DNA of 8,234 nt from an uncultured Collinsella sp. (GTDB taxonomy: Bacteria > Actinomycetota > Coriobacteriia > Coriobacteriales > Coriobacteriaceae). The stretch is from contig CALJCO010000051.1 of NCBI GenBank assembly GCA_938023905.1, positions 1 through 8,234 on the forward strand, read 5' to 3'. Shown here one piece after another: positions 6,446 to 8,234 of this stretch. Made by a program: the position numbers and the translations under genes. Each line of letters begins with the position of its first letter. The stretch's first letter is position 1. A model generated the notes under the pieces. It was not told the origin of the DNA and did no database searches. It saw only the letters and a list, made by a program, of their open reading frames with translations.

Positions 6446-8053
6446 ATGGCAGGCAAGCCGCAAACACTAGCAACGACCTCGGCATTCGAGATCTTGGGGC
6501 CCGTCATGGTCGGCCCCAGCTCATCGCACACCGCCGGCGCCCTGCGCTGCGCCCAAGTTGTCGCCAGCCTGTTGGAAGGCCGCATCACCAAGGTCACCTT
6601 TGGCCTGTGGAACTCCTTTGCCCACACCTACCGCGGCCACGGCACCGATCGTGCACTCGTCGCGGGCATCCTAGGCCTCGACACCGATGATGAAAACATC
6701 AAGCAGGCCTTCAACCTCGCACGCGAGCAGGGCCTCGAATATCACTTTGAAATTAAGGGCGACGACGCCTCCATCCACCCCAACACCGTCGACATCGACA
6801 TGGTCGACGACACGGGAGCCACGGCACAGGTCCGCGGTGAAAGCCTGGGCGGCGGCAAGATGCGCATCAGCCGCATTAACGGCGTCGGTGTCGACATCTC
6901 GGGCATGTACTCCACGCTCTTCGTGGCGCACCAGGATGTTCCCGGCGTGCTCGCCGCGCTCACGAACCTGCTCGCCTACGTACACGTGAACATCGCCTTC
7001 TGCCGCACCTACCGCACCGAGGTGGGCGGCCAGGCCTACTCCGTCTTTGAGACCGACGGCGCACCCGACGACACCGTCGTCCCGATGCTGCGCAAGCTCG
7101 ACAATGTCGATTACGCGACCTTTATCGAGCTCCCCGGTTCTGCCTCGTCGCTCTCCCCCGGCGTCTCGGCAAAGGAAATCTTCGACGACGGCGAGCAGCT
7201 GCTCGATGCGTGCGAGGAACTGGGGCTCAACATCGGCGCTGTCATGGCCGTGCGCGAGGCACGTCTAACCGGCGAGGCACACGCTATCGCCGCCATGCGC
7301 CGCGTACTCGACGTCATGCGCGAAGAGACCACAGCCCCCATTTCCAATCCACAGCGCTCGCTCGGCGGCCTCATCGGCGGCGAGGCAAAGCTTGTCGATG
7401 CCACCAGCCGAAACGATCTGAGCATAAGCCTGATGGGCGCCGTCCAGACCGACGCCGTGGCCCGCGCCATGGCCGTGCTCGAGCGCTCCGCCACCATGGG
7501 CGTGATCGTCGCAGCTCCGACGGCAGGATCCGCGGGTGTTGTGCCCGGCTGCGTGCTGGCGCTCGCAGACCATTTGCAGCTGGACGACGAGCAGGTCATG
7601 GATGCCCTTTATTGCGCCGCCGCCATCGGCCTCAACCTCACCACGAGCGCCTGCGTTGCCGGCGCCGAGGGCGGCTGTCAGGCCGAGGTCGGAAGTGCGG
7701 CCGCCATGGCCGCCGCCGCGCTGGTGCAGATGCTCGGCGGCACACCCGAGCAGGCGCTCGACGCCAGTTCCATCGCGCTGAGTAATCTGCTGGGCCTCGT
7801 TTGTGACCCCGTCGGTGGCCTCGTGGAGGTGCCCTGCCAAAACCGCAACGCCATCGGCGTGGCAGCCGCCTTTAGCTCCGCACAACTCGCCCTCGCCGGC
7901 ATTAAGAGCCTGGTGCCGTTTGACCAGATGGCACACGTCATGCTCTCGGTGGGCCACGCGTTGCCGGCCACGCTGCGCGAGACGGCAAAGGGCGGCATCG
8001 CGCAGGCTCCGGCCGCACTTTCGGCCTGTGCAAAATGCGGTGTGTGCGGATAG
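6446..8053 (+). CDS. sdaA: L-serine ammonia-lyase, iron-sulfur dependent, fused beta-ACT-alpha form
   Basis: The enzyme deaminates L-serine to pyruvate and ammonia with an oxygen-labile [4Fe-4S] cluster acting as Lewis acid. The 535-aa chain holds the whole enzyme. The beta part comes first, with GPSSSHTAG at 23-31. An ACT-like domain follows at about 156-225 (VAHQDVPGVLAALTNLLAYVHVNIA). The alpha catalytic part runs from about 240, with PTAGSAGVVPGC (358-369), GAEGGCQAEVG (406-416) and CDPVGGLVEVPC (453-464). Cys411, Cys453 and Cys464 match the three conserved cluster ligands; the fourth may come from the C-terminal tail, as reported for the Legionella enzyme. The tail here is CAKCGVCG, with cysteines at 528, 531 and 534. 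In Bacillus-type enzymes beta and alpha are separate proteins. ATG 6446 was chosen because AGGAG lies five bases upstream; the in-frame ATG at 6404 has no such site and would translate the repeat region. The gene appears monocistronic. The ACT domain suggests serine binding or regulation, by inference. Confidence 0.95.
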   Translation: MAGKPQTLATTSAFEILGPVMVGPSSSHTAGALRCAQVVASLLEGRITKVTFGLWNSFAHTYRGHGTDRALVAGILGLDTDDENIKQAFNLAREQGLEYHFEIKGDDASIHPNTVDIDMVDDTGATAQVRGESLGGGKMRISRINGVGVDISGMYSTLFVAHQDVPGVLAALTNLLAYVHVNIAFCRTYRTEVGGQAYSVFETDGAPDDTVVPMLRKLDNVDYATFIELPGSASSLSPGVSAKEIFDDGEQLLDACEELGLNIGAVMAVREARLTGEAHAIAAMRRVLDVMREETTAPISNPQRSLGGLIGGEAKLVDATSRNDLSISLMGAVQTDAVARAMAVLERSATMGVIVAAPTAGSAGVVPGCVLALADHLQLDDEQVMDALYCAAAIGLNLTTSACVAGAEGGCQAEVGSAAAMAAAALVQMLGGTPEQALDASSIALSNLLGLVCDPVGGLVEVPCQNRNAIGVAAAFSSAQLALAGIKSLVPFDQMAHVMLSVGHALPATLRETAKGGIAQAPAALSACAKCGVCG

Positions 8054-8071
8054 CGACAAAGAACGACTCGA

Positions 8072-8098
8072 AGGTGGGACAAATGTCCCACCTCTTTT
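8072..8098 (+). terminator. Rho-independent terminator of sdaA
   Basis: AGGTGGGACA (8072-8081) and TGTCCCACCT (8084-8093) are perfect reverse complements. As RNA this is roughly a 9-bp stem with an AAAU loop, followed by CTTTT (8094-8098). It lies 18 bases after the sdaA stop. The T-tract is short, but the GC-rich stem and position are right. Confidence 0.8.
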
Positions 8099-8116
8099 GA
8101 ATGCCACCGTTTCCAT

Positions 8117-8145
8117 ACCACAATCAACTAGGTAATCGCTATAAT
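8117..8145 (+). promoter_or_regulatory. Promoter for the right-edge gene
   Basis: A perfect sigma-70-type -10 box TATAAT lies at 8140-8145. The -35 at the ideal 17-base spacing is ACCACA (8117-8122), matching three of six positions. It sits just after the sdaA terminator, so a new transcription unit starts here, near 8152. Confidence 0.6.
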
Positions 8146-8202
8146 GCAAGCCCAGTAAAAACACGATGAGCCGCAAGGCGAAATTCGAAGGATATGCATA
8201 CG

Positions 8203-8234
8203 ATGTCGCAAAACGATCGAACTCAACTGATTCC
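8203..8234 (+). CDS. Start of an unidentified gene, partial
   Basis: An open frame begins at ATG 8203 (MSQNDRTQLI) and runs off the right edge after ten complete codons. GAAGGA at 8187-8192 lies ten bases upstream, and a TATAAT promoter precedes it at 8140. An in-frame ATG at 8194 is too close to the ribosome binding site. A different frame from ATG 8166 (MSRKAKFEGY) is also open to the edge but has no ribosome binding site. Ten residues are too few to name a family. Confidence 0.5.
   Translation, partial: MSQNDRTQLI

Noticed and set aside
6174..6627. Small open frames on both strands across the large inverted repeat
   Set aside because: They arise from the symmetry of the repeat, lack ribosome binding sites and encode no recognisable protein.
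7265..8176. 303-codon open frame on the - strand opposite sdaA
   Set aside because: Most of it is the complement of the conserved SdaA catalytic domain, and its start crosses the sdaA terminator.

Overview
The window looks like chromosomal housekeeping DNA from a GC-rich Gram-positive anaerobe. An actinobacterium of the class Coriobacteriia, such as Collinsella, fits best. This is inferred from the GC-rich codon use, the oxygen-sensitive fused Fe-S serine dehydratase and the look of the intergenic repeats; no marker gene proves it.

There are five substantial genes in two divergent blocks, plus the start of a sixth. Leftward (- strand): gltX (glutamyl-tRNA synthetase, 4600-3125) ends at an intrinsic terminator. 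It is followed by priA (primosomal helicase, 2984-531) and def (peptide deformylase, from 512, running off the left edge). priA and def are 18 bases apart and look co-transcribed. The common bacterial order priA-def-fmt suggests that methionyl-tRNA formyltransferase lies beyond the left edge. Rightward (+ strand): metK (SAM synthetase, 4821-6101) ends at a strong terminator. A 344-base gap with a striking 26-bp perfect inverted repeat follows, then sdaA (fused L-serine dehydratase, 6446-8053) with its own terminator. A new promoter and the first codons of an unidentified gene lie at the right edge. gltX and metK are divergent from a 220-base region holding a candidate promoter for each and a REP-like palindrome.

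The genes serve translation (GluRS, deformylase), replication restart (PriA) and amino-acid or one-carbon metabolism (MetK, SdaA). None forms an obvious new defence or mobile system.

The points most worth a second look are: a consensus sliding-clamp-binding pentapeptide at the extreme N terminus of PriA, followed by a disordered-looking linker; the 121-base nested inverted repeat upstream of sdaA, whose right end is imperfectly duplicated next to the ribosome binding site; the Cys-rich CxxCxxC tail of the fused serine dehydratase; an insertion of about 18 residues in MetK; and short palindromic intergenic repeats that share sequence between loci.
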